Shown in pieces: positions 1-7,320 of a stretch of 40,050 nt of DNA. Every line of letters starts with the position of its first letter. Position 1 is the stretch's first letter. Position numbers and translations under genes: made by a program. Source of the DNA: JBEIFW01 sp046081125 (GTDB lineage: Bacteria > Actinomycetota > Acidimicrobiia > Acidimicrobiales > Ilumatobacteraceae). Where the stretch lies: the NCBI GenBank assembly GCA_046081125.1, contig JBJTVH010000080.1:1-40050 (forward strand). Reading direction: 5' to 3'. The notes beneath the pieces were generated by a model. It had not been told where the DNA came from, did no database searches, and saw only the letters and a program-made list of their open reading frames with translations.

Positions 1-2416
1 CGTAGACGGCGGGACCGCCGTCGGGCCGGTCGGTGCAGGCGAGCGACACCACCGCGGGGGCGACGAGTTCGTCGCCCTGGCCCACCTGGCCGTGGACGAG
101 TTGCACCTCGACGTCGTGCGGCTGCAGCCGGCCGAGGTCGACCTCGACGCGCACGTCGCGCCGCACGCCCAGTTCGGCCGAGGCGGTGTCGGCATGGACC
201 GCCTGCACGTTGACGGCGGGCCAGGCCTCGGTCACGGCGTGCTTCCAGCGGGCCAGGTCGCGGGCTTGCCGGGCGTCGTCGGCCACCATCGCGTCGGCCC
301 CGGCGGCCGCCGGCTCGTAGAGCCGCTCGACGTACTCGCGCACCATCCGGTTCGCGGTGACTACCGGGCCGAGCGACGCGAAGTTGTGCTTCACCCGCCG
401 CATCCAGCGCCGCGGGACCGGACCCTCGGTGCGCACGTAGTACAGCGGGACGATCTGGTGTTCGAGGAGGTCGAAGAGGCTGTCGGCCTCGATGCGGTCG
501 CGCACCGTGAGGTCCTCGACGCCCTCGACCGAGGAGATGGCCCAGCCGTTGGCGCCGTCGAAGCACTCGTCCCACCAGCCGTCGAGGATCGAGCAGTTGA
601 GCGTGCCGTTGAGCGCCGCCTTCATGCCCGAGGTCCCGCAGGCTTCCTGGGGTCGCCGGGGGGTGTTGAGCCAGATGTCGCAGCCCTGGTAGAGCGCCCG
701 GGCGATGGCGATGTCGTAGTCCTCGACGAACACGAAGCGGTGCCGGACCCCGAGCTCGTTGGCCCACGACTGGATCTCCTGGATCAGCCGCTTTCCGAGG
801 TCGTCGGCGGGGTGGGCCTTGCCGGCGAACACGAACTGCACCGGCTTGTCCGCCGACAGCAGCAACGCCTTGAGCCGATCCGGTTGCGAGAGCAACAACG
901 TCGCGCGCTTGTAGGTGGCGAAGCGCCGGGCGAAGCCGATGGTCAGCACCCGGGGATCGAGCACGGTGGCACACCAGGCCACGTCGCTCGTCGACATCCC
1001 CTGCGCGACTCGGGCGGCGGCCAGGCGTTGGCGGACGGTCGAGATCATCCGGTCCTTGGCCTGCTCCTTGGCCCGCCACAGCTCGTCGTCGCGAGCGTCC
1101 TCCACCCGGGCCCAGTCGGCGGCGGCCGCGCCGTCCCACTCCGGCAGCACGTAGCGCGACAGCAGGTCGCCGAACTCGGGAGCGACCCAGGTGGGGGCGT
1201 GCACGCCGTTGGTCACCGAGGTGATCGGGACCTCGTCGAGCGGCACGTCGGGCCACAGCCCGGCGAACATCGAGCGGCTCACCGACCCGTGCAGCGCGGC
1301 GACGCCGTTCGAGCGGGCGGCGAGGCGCAGGCCCATGACGGCCATGTTGAACCGGCCGTCGGGTTCGTCGTCGCGCTGGCCGAGCGCGAACAGCTCGTCG
1401 AACGCCAGGCCGCACTGCTGCGCGAAGCCGCCGAAGTAACGCTCCATCAGCTCGCGGGAGAACCGGTCGATGCCGGCGGGGACGGGGGTGTGCGTCGTGA
1501 ACAACCCGCCGGCGCGCACCGCCTCGAGCGCCTCGTCGAAGCGCAGCCCGCGCGCGACGAGCTGGCGGGCCCGCTCCAGGCCGAGGAAGCCCGCGTGGCC
1601 CTCGTTGGTGTGGAACACCTGCGCGTCGAGGCCGAGCGCCTGCAACGCCCGCACGCCGCCGATGCCGAGCACGATCTCCTGGCGGATCCGGTGCTCGGTG
1701 TCGCCGCCGTAGAGCCGGTCGGTGACCGACCGGGACGCGGGTGAGTTCTCCTCGACGTCGGCGTCGAGCAGGTACAGCCGGGTGCGTCCGACGTCGGCTC
1801 GCCAGACCCGCGCGACGCAAGCCTCGCCGGCGAGCTCGACGGTCACGCGCACGCCGGTCTCGAGCGTGAGGGCCATCGCGTACGGGTCGAGCGTGGGGAA
1901 CCGCTCCTGCTGCCAGCCGTCGAGCGAGAGGCTCTGGCGGAAGTACCCGTTGCGGTAGAAGAGCCCCACCCCCACGAGCGGCACCGCGAGGTCGCTGGCC
2001 GCCTTGAGGTGGTCGCCTGCGAGCACCCCGAGCCCGCCGGAGTACTGCGGCAGCGCCTCGGAGATCCCGAACTCCGGCGAGAAGTAGGCGACGAGGCGCA
2101 GCGGGCTGCGGCCGTGGTCGCGCTGGTGGAACCAGCCCGGCCGGCGCAGCTCGTCGTCGAGGTCGTCGGCCACCTCGTCGAGGTAGCGCAGGAAGCCGGC
2201 GTCGACGGCGAGCGCCTCGAGCCGGGCGGCCGGCACCGTCCCGAGGAGGCGGACCGGGTCGTGGCTCGTCGCGTCCCACCCGTCGGGGTCCACCCAGCGG
2301 AACAGGTCGCGTGTCGCGGCGTCCCAGGACCAGCGCAGGTTCATCGCCAGCCGGGCGAGGGGCGAGAGCGACTCGGGGAGCCGGGGTTGGACGGCGAAGC
2401 TGCGCAGCGCTCTCAC
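1..2416 (-). CDS. glgP: Alpha-glucan (glycogen/maltodextrin) phosphorylase, 3' end cut by window edge
   Basis: GT35 phosphorylase that releases glucose-1-phosphate from alpha-1,4-glucans using pyridoxal phosphate. 805 codons are visible; the family is about 850 aa, so only the C-terminal tip lies outside. The first ~100 residues (MRALRSFAV..., NLRWSWD) match the extra N-terminal domain of the TIGR02094-type phosphorylases, followed by YFSPEFGI (residues 111-118) and the glucan-site segment QYSGGLGVLAGDHLKAASDL. The PLP motif CGTSGMKAALNG is intact, with the PLP lysine at about residue 599 (codon 620-622). The GTG start at 2414-2416 is supported by a TAGCGT hexamer 9 nt upstream. The upstream gene on the same strand is a GT4 glycosyltransferase only 43 bp away, so synthesis and breakdown of an alpha-glucan are probably linked here. 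Confidence 0.93.
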   Translation of the reverse strand, partial: MRALRSFAVQPRLPESLSPLARLAMNLRWSWDAATRDLFRWVDPDGWDATSHDPVRLLGTVPAARLEALAVDAGFLRYLDEVADDLDDELRRPGWFHQRDHGRSPLRLVAYFSPEFGISEALPQYSGGLGVLAGDHLKAASDLAVPLVGVGLFYRNGYFRQSLSLDGWQQERFPTLDPYAMALTLETGVRVTVELAGEACVARVWRADVGRTRLYLLDADVEENSPASRSVTDRLYGGDTEHRIRQEIVLGIGGVRALQALGLDAQVFHTNEGHAGFLGLERARQLVARGLRFDEALEAVRAGGLFTTHTPVPAGIDRFSRELMERYFGGFAQQCGLAFDELFALGQRDDEPDGRFNMAVMGLRLAARSNGVAALHGSVSRSMFAGLWPDVPLDEVPITSVTNGVHAPTWVAPEFGDLLSRYVLPEWDGAAAADWARVEDARDDELWRAKEQAKDRMISTVRQRLAAARVAQGMSTSDVAWCATVLDPRVLTIGFARRFATYKRATLLLSQPDRLKALLLSADKPVQFVFAGKAHPADDLGKRLIQEIQSWANELGVRHRFVFVEDYDIAIARALYQGCDIWLNTPRRPQEACGTSGMKAALNGTLNCSILDGWWDECFDGANGWAISSVEGVEDLTVRDRIEADSLFDLLEHQIVPLYYVRTEGPVPRRWMRRVKHNFASLGPVVTANRMVREYVERLYEPAAAGADAMVADDARQARDLARWKHAVTEAWPAVNVQAVHADTASAELGVRRDVRVEVDLGRLQPHDVEVQLVHGQVGQGDELVAPAVVSLACTDRPDGGPAVY

Positions 2417-2425
2417 GGGCAACCG

Positions 2426-2431
2426 ACGCTA
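2426..2431 (-). promoter_or_regulatory. Putative leaderless -10 hexamer (TAGCGT) for glgP
   Basis: TAGCGT on the minus strand lies 9 nt before the GTG start, where a -10 box of a leaderless transcript would be. It is one of twelve such placements in this window. No clear -35 box was identified. Confidence 0.45.
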
Positions 2432-2459
2432 GACGACCCTGACCGCCGCCGATCGGCGC

Positions 2460-3668
2460 TCAGGTCACGGTTCGGTGAACAGCGTGGGATGCCAGCGCAC
2501 GGCGGTAGACGGCGACGGTGGCGTCGGCGACGGTGGTCCAGTCGTAGCGCTCGGCCACCAGGGTTCGGCCGCGATCCACGGCCGCTGCGGCGGTCGACGG
2601 GTCCAGGGCTCGCTCGACGGCCGCGGCGAGGCCGTCGGGGTCGCCGGGGGTGAACAGCTCGGCGGCGCCGGTTCCGTCGAGGACTTCGGCCAGGCCCCCG
2701 GTGGCCGCGGCGACGACGGGTGTGCCGGCCGCGAGGGCCTCGAGGGCGACGATCCCGAACGGTTCGTAGAGCGACGGCACGACGGCGACATCGGCCCGGT
2801 GGAGGAGGCCGACGAGCTCGCCGTCGGGGACGAACCCGGTGAAGTGCACCCGGTCGTCCACCCCGAGGCGCCGGGCGAGATCGCGGAGGTCGTCGAGGTA
2901 GCTCCCCTTGCCGGCGATCACCACCCGGATGCCCGGCCGGCTCCGCCGCAGCCGGCCGAGCGCGAGCAGCAGGGTCTGGAATCCCGTCTTGTACTGCACC
3001 CGGCCCCACGCGACCACCAGTGGCCCGCCTTCGGCGCCTGCCGGCCGGGCCGGCGGGGCCGCAGGAGCCGGCGGGGCCGCCCAGTGGGTGGCGTCGACGC
3101 CGTTGGGCACGAGGTGGACCTTGTCCGGCGGCAGCGTGAAGGCGTCGACCACCTCGCGGGCCATGTACCCCGAGCAGCAGATCACCTCGCGGGCCTGGTA
3201 GGTGAGCCACCACTCGACGGCGTTGATCGCCGCGGACCGGCCCGGGTGGACCGTGCCCCCGCTGCGCCCCCTCTCGGTGGCATGGACGGTGGCCACGAGC
3301 GGCACCTGCCACCGGGCCCGCAGGCCGTCGCCGGTCCAGGCGACCAGCCAGTCGTGGGCGTGCACCACCTCGGCCTGCCAGTCCCCGAGCCGTTCGGCGG
3401 CGACGAGGAGCTGGTGGTTGGCCGAGGCCATTCGGGCGACGAGATCGTCCTCGGGGAGCCAGGGCAGATCGGTGCGCGCTCGCAGGACCCGCAGACGCCC
3501 GGCGGGCGTGGGGAGGTGCTCGAGATCGGGGACGTCGGGGTGATGGAGCGTGAGCACGACCACGTCGTGGCCTCGGTGGGCGAGGCCGTGCGACAGCCCG
3601 TGCACCGCTGATGCGAGCCCGCCGACCACGAGCGGCGGGTACTCCCAGGACACGAGCGCGACCCGCAC
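2460..3668 (-). CDS. GT4 glycosyltransferase, probably alpha-glucan/maltose-phosphate synthase type
   Basis: 402-aa GT-B glycosyltransferase. The N-terminus (MRVALVSWEYPPLVVGGLAS) has the glucan-contacting K/REYPPxxxGG signature shared by glycogen synthases and GlgM-type GT4 enzymes. The mid-region PNGVD and the C-terminal EX7E motif (EPFGIVALE) in a YEPFG context mark the nucleotide-sugar site. The reading frame stays open far upstream, but the GTG at 3666-3668 is chosen because homology begins there and TAGCGT sits 8 nt before it. Being next to glgP suggests ADP-glucose or glucose-1-phosphate chemistry in glycogen or maltodextrin metabolism; the donor cannot be read from sequence alone. A generic cell-wall mannosyl- or glucosyltransferase is the alternative. 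Confidence 0.85.
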   Translation of the reverse strand: MRVALVSWEYPPLVVGGLASAVHGLSHGLAHRGHDVVVLTLHHPDVPDLEHLPTPAGRLRVLRARTDLPWLPEDDLVARMASANHQLLVAAERLGDWQAEVVHAHDWLVAWTGDGLRARWQVPLVATVHATERGRSGGTVHPGRSAAINAVEWWLTYQAREVICCSGYMAREVVDAFTLPPDKVHLVPNGVDATHWAAPPAPAAPPARPAGAEGGPLVVAWGRVQYKTGFQTLLLALGRLRRSRPGIRVVIAGKGSYLDDLRDLARRLGVDDRVHFTGFVPDGELVGLLHRADVAVVPSLYEPFGIVALEALAAGTPVVAAATGGLAEVLDGTGAAELFTPGDPDGLAAAVERALDPSTAAAAVDRGRTLVAERYDWTTVADATVAVYRRALASHAVHRTVT

Positions 3669-3676
3669 GGCGCTCG

Positions 3677-3682
3677 ACGCTA
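3677..3682 (-). promoter_or_regulatory. Putative leaderless -10 hexamer (TAGCGT) for the GT4 gene
   Basis: TAGCGT ends 8 nt before the GTG at 3668. It lies in the 34-bp gap after the 2H phosphoesterase gene, so the glycosyltransferase may have its own promoter. Confidence 0.42.
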
Positions 3683-3702
3683 TCGCCGGTCGCGGTGCGC
3701 GT

Positions 3703-4296
3703 TCAGGGGCCCTCCAGCGCGATCTGCGCCACCGGCGTCCACCGGTAGGTGCGGTCCTGTCGCCGTACCTCGAGCAGGTGCAGCGCGTCGAAGCGGGTCG
3801 GCGGGAGGCGGTCCGTTCCGTCGCGCCGGGCGTCGTCGAGCTGCGCCTCGAGTTCGGCGCCGTCGAACTCCGCGCCGGCGTAGGCGACGGTGACGTGCGG
3901 CCGGAACGGTTTGTCCGTGCGGGTGCGCCGCCACGGCCCGACGGCGGCCGCGACGGCGGCGAACACGGCGGCGAACGGCGCCTCGGGTTCGAGGGCCCAC
4001 AGCACGGCCTCCGGCACGACGACGGCGCGTCCTTCGCCGACCGGGGCGGTGAGGCCGGCGACGGCGGCTCGCACCGCCTCGACGAGGTCGTCGAGCTCGC
4101 CGGGGGGCACCGGGAGCAAGGACAGCACCGTGGCGTGCAACCACGGCTCGGGTACGGGGTCGAGGCCAGGGCGGCGTAACCGGGTCTGGAGCCGCCGTGC
4201 GGGTTCGGCTGCGGTGCGGTCCGGGAGGAGGTACCAGTGGAGCCGGGTCTCGTCGGGAGCCCAGGGGTGGGCATCCCAGTGGGAATGCAGGCGCAC
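3703..4296 (-). CDS. 2H phosphoesterase superfamily protein (2'-5' RNA ligase/CPDase-like)
   Basis: 197-aa protein with the two H-x-T/S motifs that define 2H phosphoesterases: LHATVL in the first half and PHVTVAY in the second, about 75 residues apart. Members hydrolyse or ligate 2',5'- or cyclic phosphodiester bonds in RNA or small nucleotides; the substrate here is unknown. The N-terminus (MRLHSHWDAHPW...LHWYLLP) fits a cytosolic enzyme with no signal peptide. The start is GTG at 4296; a TAGACC six nt upstream is a poor TANNNT match. It precedes the glycosyltransferase and glgP on the same strand, but no functional link to glucan metabolism is visible. Confidence 0.82.
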   Translation of the reverse strand: MRLHSHWDAHPWAPDETRLHWYLLPDRTAAEPARRLQTRLRRPGLDPVPEPWLHATVLSLLPVPPGELDDLVEAVRAAVAGLTAPVGEGRAVVVPEAVLWALEPEAPFAAVFAAVAAAVGPWRRTRTDKPFRPHVTVAYAGAEFDGAELEAQLDDARRDGTDRLPPTRFDALHLLEVRRQDRTYRWTPVAQIALEGP

Positions 4297-4562
4297 CGGC
4301 CCGGTCTAGCCGAACCTCGGCGACGGAAAACGCCGCAGGCGCCGGAGGAGGGGGTTTCCGGCGCCTGCATGAGGCGTTCCCGGTGAGGTCGGAGGGGGTG
4401 ACCATCGAGCCGGTTCGCCGTCCACGGGCGTTTGGGGGGGGGAAACCCGTGGGCTTTATGTGCTAAGGATGTTACCTGGTCTTCTCCGGATCGTTCGCCA
4501 TCGGAGCGGAGAAAATCGACGATGAGTCCGGCGACCCAGAACGGGGCTTCCCGATCGGCTCT
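4297..4562. other. Hairpin-rich intergenic region with a G9 tract
   Basis: 266 bp between the lipoprotein stop and the 2H phosphoesterase start, both on the minus strand. No coding sequence is supported. It is noticeably more A+T-rich than its flanks and holds three inverted repeats: 4329-4378 (12-bp perfect stem), 4423-4451 (CACGGG/CCCGTG and TTT/AAA arms around nine consecutive G) and about 4483-4510 (TTCTCCG/CGGAGAA arms). It may be the 3' UTR plus terminator of the lipoprotein operon, a structured 5' leader of the next operon, or an RNA gene. Confidence 0.55.
4329..4378 (-). terminator. Strong hairpin, probable intrinsic terminator for the leftward lipoprotein operon
   Basis: Perfect 12-bp arms at 4335-4346 and 4357-4368 (GCAGGCGCCGGA and its complement) around a 10-nt loop, with outer AACGCC/GGCGTT arms extending the stem. 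On the minus strand the stem is followed by GGCGTTTTCC, a short U-run. It is about 185 bp downstream of the lipoprotein stop. Confidence 0.6.
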
Positions 4563-5546
4563 TCAGGCGAGGCTGCTGCGGGCGTTCCAGCGGTCGCCGA
4601 CCCGCCGCACGGTGACGAGATCCAGCGGGGAGCCGGTCAGCTCGGCGGCCGGGTCGGCCAGGAACGCCGAGATGTCCCGCGAGCGGCTCGTCAGCGTGTC
4701 GGTGCCGACCACGAGCACGGCACACCCACCGACGCCGGCGACGAAGCTGCCGCCGGGCAGGCGTCCGGTCTGGTGGGTCTCGTCGCAGGGAGCCCCGCCG
4801 GGCGGCAGCGACGTCACGAATCCGAGCGCGTAACGGGGCACGGCGGTGAACTCGCCCACACGAACCGACCGAGCGGTGAGGGCCTGCACCGCCGCCGCTC
4901 GGCGCGCCAGGTCCTCGCCCGCCGGATCGAGGACCTCGAGGCGGGGCCGGCTGCGCGCGGCGCTCTGGAGGGCGCTGAGCGTCCGGGGAAGCGTCCGAAC
5001 GGCGTCGTCGATGGCCGGGCGCCAGGTCGACAACCATTCGGTGACCCGCCATCCGGCCACGTCGAGGAACGGTGCAGCGAGTCCACCGGCGGCGAAGACC
5101 ACGGCGAGCGCGGCGTTGCGCACCGTGGCGTCGGCCCGCAACGGGACCAGCTCGACGAGCGTCCAGAACCGTGCGGCGACGGCCACGGCGCGACGGTCGA
5201 GCGGTCCGGTCGCCTCGGCGGCGCCGCTCGCCACCGGACCCCGTTCGATCTCGGCGACGAGGGCGAGCACCTCGTCTCGGAACCGCTCGACGGCGACGAC
5301 GAGCCCGGCGGCGGCGTCCGTGGCCGTCGTCGGCGCCTCGGTGGTCGGCGGCAGGCTCGTCGGGCGGGTGGTCGGGCTCGGCGCCGAGGGCGCCGGGCTC
5401 GGCGCCGAGGACGGCGCGCTCGGGGCCACCGTCGTTGCGGGGCCCGTCGTCGTCGGGCCCGCCGCCTGCTCGCCGTCGCGGCAGGCCGTCACCCCGAGCG
5501 AAACGGTCGCCACCAGCGCCGCCGCCGCCCGCCGCGCCGCGATCAC
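4563..5546 (-). CDS. Secreted lipoprotein of unknown function
   Basis: 327-aa protein with a basic N-terminus, a hydrophobic stretch and a lipobox (VTAC) placing the lipidated cysteine at about residue 21, so it should be anchored on the outer face of the membrane. A Pro/Ser/Thr/Ala linker of about 50 residues follows, then a mostly helical domain with two late cysteines (GGAPCDE and VGGCAV) that could form a disulfide. I do not recognise the domain. The GTG start overlaps the stop of the PanE-like gene by 4 bp (GTGA), indicating translational coupling and setting the start with confidence. The frame is open much further upstream, but that part is only antiparallel reading of the PanE-like gene. 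Confidence 0.8.
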   Translation of the reverse strand: MIAARRAAAALVATVSLGVTACRDGEQAAGPTTTGPATTVAPSAPSSAPSPAPSAPSPTTRPTSLPPTTEAPTTATDAAAGLVVAVERFRDEVLALVAEIERGPVASGAAEATGPLDRRAVAVAARFWTLVELVPLRADATVRNAALAVVFAAGGLAAPFLDVAGWRVTEWLSTWRPAIDDAVRTLPRTLSALQSAARSRPRLEVLDPAGEDLARRAAAVQALTARSVRVGEFTAVPRYALGFVTSLPPGGAPCDETHQTGRLPGGSFVAGVGGCAVLVVGTDTLTSRSRDISAFLADPAAELTGSPLDLVTVRRVGDRWNARSSLA

Positions 5547-6430
5547 GGCGTGGCGGCCGAGATCGCTCCGAGCAGGGCGAGGAACGCGCCCGTGAGCGGG
5601 GTCGCAAGCCCATGGCGGGCGCCGGCGCGCACCACGGCGCCGTAGATGGCGTCCTGCTCCATCGGCACCCGGGCCAGCCGGTCGTAGAGCATCGAGCTGC
5701 CGTTGGTGGGCGCGCTGGCGGCGAGCGTGGCGCAGAGCCGGTCGGCGAGGTCGTCGGCCAGCGGGGCGCCCTCGGCCGCTGCGACCGTGGCGCATTCGGC
5801 GACGACGGCGCGAGCCAGCGTGGCGATGGCCGGGTCGCGGAACACCTCGAATCGCCGCTCCGTCAACGCGCAGATGCCGTTCACGACGCAGTTCGAGGTC
5901 ACCTTCGTCCACAGCTCGACCGGGAACGTCTCGCTGAGGCGCACGTGCGCCTTGGGGTCCGGGAACAGCGCCGCGAGCTGCTCGGCGGCCGGTGACGGCG
6001 GCACGATCAACAACCCGGAGGCCTGATGCTGCACGTGCCCGGGCGCGAGCAGCTCCGCCCCGCAATACACGACGGCCGGTACGACGGCGGCGTCGCCCAC
6101 GTTCGGCCGCACCCGGGCTTCGTGCTCGGTCCCGTTGTGCAGCACGGCGATCGCGGTGCCGGGTCCGACGAGGCTGCGCAGCCAGCCGGCCGCGCCCTCG
6201 GTCTGGTGGGCCTTGGTCGCGAGCAGCACCCAGTCGACCGGCTCGAGCCCGGCCGGGTCGGTGGCGACAAGAGGCCGGCTGCGCAGGACCACCCCGTCGT
6301 CGCGCTCGACGACGAGCTCTTCGAACGGGCGCCGCACGCACAGCGTCACCGACGCGGTACCGGCCTCGAGCAGATGGGCGGCGAAGTACGAGCCGACGGC
6401 GCCGGCACCCACGACCGCAACGGAGGTCAT
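5543..6430 (-). CDS. 2-dehydropantoate 2-reductase family oxidoreductase (PanE/ApbA)
   Basis: 295-aa NADP-dependent ketopantoate reductase-family enzyme; PanE makes pantoate for coenzyme A. The N-terminal Rossmann motif GAGAVGSYFAA starts near residue 7, LLATKAHQT carries the conserved KA segment, HNGTEHE is the N/G-containing loop, and ELWTKVTSNCVVN gives the catalytic-type lysine near residue 176 plus the conserved Asn. ATG 6430 is preferred over GTG 6436 because TAACGT ends 7 nt before it, leaving only 1 nt before the GTG. The 3' end is coupled to the lipoprotein gene by GTGA. Many family members are not true PanE, so no symbol is assigned; other 2-ketoacid reductases are possible. Confidence 0.85.
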   Translation of the reverse strand: MTSVAVVGAGAVGSYFAAHLLEAGTASVTLCVRRPFEELVVERDDGVVLRSRPLVATDPAGLEPVDWVLLATKAHQTEGAAGWLRSLVGPGTAIAVLHNGTEHEARVRPNVGDAAVVPAVVYCGAELLAPGHVQHQASGLLIVPPSPAAEQLAALFPDPKAHVRLSETFPVELWTKVTSNCVVNGICALTERRFEVFRDPAIATLARAVVAECATVAAAEGAPLADDLADRLCATLAASAPTNGSSMLYDRLARVPMEQDAIYGAVVRAGARHGLATPLTGAFLALLGAISAATP

Positions 6431-6437
6431 GGTCACG

Positions 6438-6443
6438 ACGTTA
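6438..6443 (-). promoter_or_regulatory. Putative leaderless -10 hexamer (TAACGT) for the PanE-like gene
   Basis: TAACGT ends 7 nt before ATG 6430. It favours ATG 6430 over the alternative GTG at 6436. It shares the 72-bp divergent gap with the EEP gene promoter. Confidence 0.42.
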
Positions 6444-6488
6444 GGCCCGGCGGCCCTCCCCGGTGGCTCGTTCGCCCCGGTGCCGCCC

Positions 6489-6494
6489 TACGGT
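6489..6494 (+). promoter_or_regulatory. Putative leaderless -10 hexamer (TACGGT) for the EEP-family gene
   Basis: TACGGT ends 8 nt before GTG 6503 and there is no Shine-Dalgarno sequence between them. Confidence 0.45.
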
Positions 6495-6502
6495 CACACG
6501 CC

Positions 6503-7309
6503 GTGCGGGTGATCAGCTGGAACCTGTGGTGGCGTTTCGGGCCGTGGGCCGAGCGCCAGCCCGCGATCGCCGCCACGCTGGCGGCCGAGACCCCGGACAT
6601 CGTGTGCCTCCAGGAGGTCTGGGGTGAGCGGGGCGGCGCCGATCAGGCCCACACCCTCGGTGCCGCCCTCGGCCTGCACGTGGCCCGCAGCGACGGGCCC
6701 TGGTGGGAGGACGTCGCGTTCGGCAACGCGGTGCTCTCGCGTTGGCCCATCCGGGAGATCGACACGATCCGGTTGCCGCGGCCCGACGGTGAGCCGGGCC
6801 ATCGCAGCGCCGTCGCCGCCGTGATCGACCACCCGGCCGGCTCGCTCGTCGCCGTGAGCACGCACCTCGATCATCGCTTCGACGCCTCCGGCGCTCGGCT
6901 GGCCCAAGTGGCCGCCCTGTGCCGGTTCGTCGAGGGTCTGCGCGCCCGGGTCGATCCGGTGTGGCCGGTCGTCGTCGGTGGCGACCTGAACGCCGTGCCC
7001 GACAGCGACGAGGTCCGGGTCCTCACCGGGCGCTCGGCCCCACCGGTGGCCGGTGTGGTGTTCACCGACGCGTGGGAGGTCGCGGGCGACGGCCCGGGTT
7101 GGACCTGGCGCGACGACAACCCCTACCTCGGCGACGCGGCCTGGCCGCGCCGCCGGCTCGATTACGTGCTGGTGTCCTGGCCGCGCACCAAGCCGATCGG
7201 TCAGCCGCAGCGGGCGTGGCTCGCAGGGTTGGATGCGGTCGACGGCGTACACCCGAGCGATCACGCGGCCGTGGTGGTCGACCTGCGCGAACCTCCGGCC
7301 GGCGCCTGA
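6503..7309 (+). CDS. Endonuclease/exonuclease/phosphatase (EEP) family metal-dependent hydrolase
   Basis: 268-aa protein of the DNase I-like fold, which cleaves phosphodiesters or phosphomonoesters with a divalent metal. The ordered motifs are present: ISWNLWW (Asn) at the N-terminus, CLQEVWG (metal-binding Glu), VSTHLDH (His), GGDLNAVPDS (Asp/Asn pair), RLDYVLV and PSDHAAVVVDL (catalytic His near the C-terminus). No signal peptide is seen, so it is probably cytosolic. The start is GTG 6503, placed by homology and the TACGGT hexamer; the frame is open upstream without family similarity. The substrate (nucleic acid, sphingomyelin-like lipid, inositol phosphate) cannot be assigned. It ends 11 bp before the convergent glnD. 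Confidence 0.87.
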   Translation: MRVISWNLWWRFGPWAERQPAIAATLAAETPDIVCLQEVWGERGGADQAHTLGAALGLHVARSDGPWWEDVAFGNAVLSRWPIREIDTIRLPRPDGEPGHRSAVAAVIDHPAGSLVAVSTHLDHRFDASGARLAQVAALCRFVEGLRARVDPVWPVVVGGDLNAVPDSDEVRVLTGRSAPPVAGVVFTDAWEVAGDGPGWTWRDDNPYLGDAAWPRRRLDYVLVSWPRTKPIGQPQRAWLAGLDAVDGVHPSDHAAVVVDLREPPAGA

Positions 7310-7320
7310 ACGTCGGTCGT

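Noticed and set aside
92..1744. Long open plus-strand frame opposite glgP
   Set aside because: High G+C keeps antisense frames open; the translation is rich in Arg/Gly/Val with no motif, while the minus strand gives a full phosphorylase with the PLP site.
4434..4442. G9 homopolymer as a phase-variation switch
   Set aside because: It is not inside a supported coding frame nor at a clear promoter spacer; it is noted as part of a hairpin loop only.
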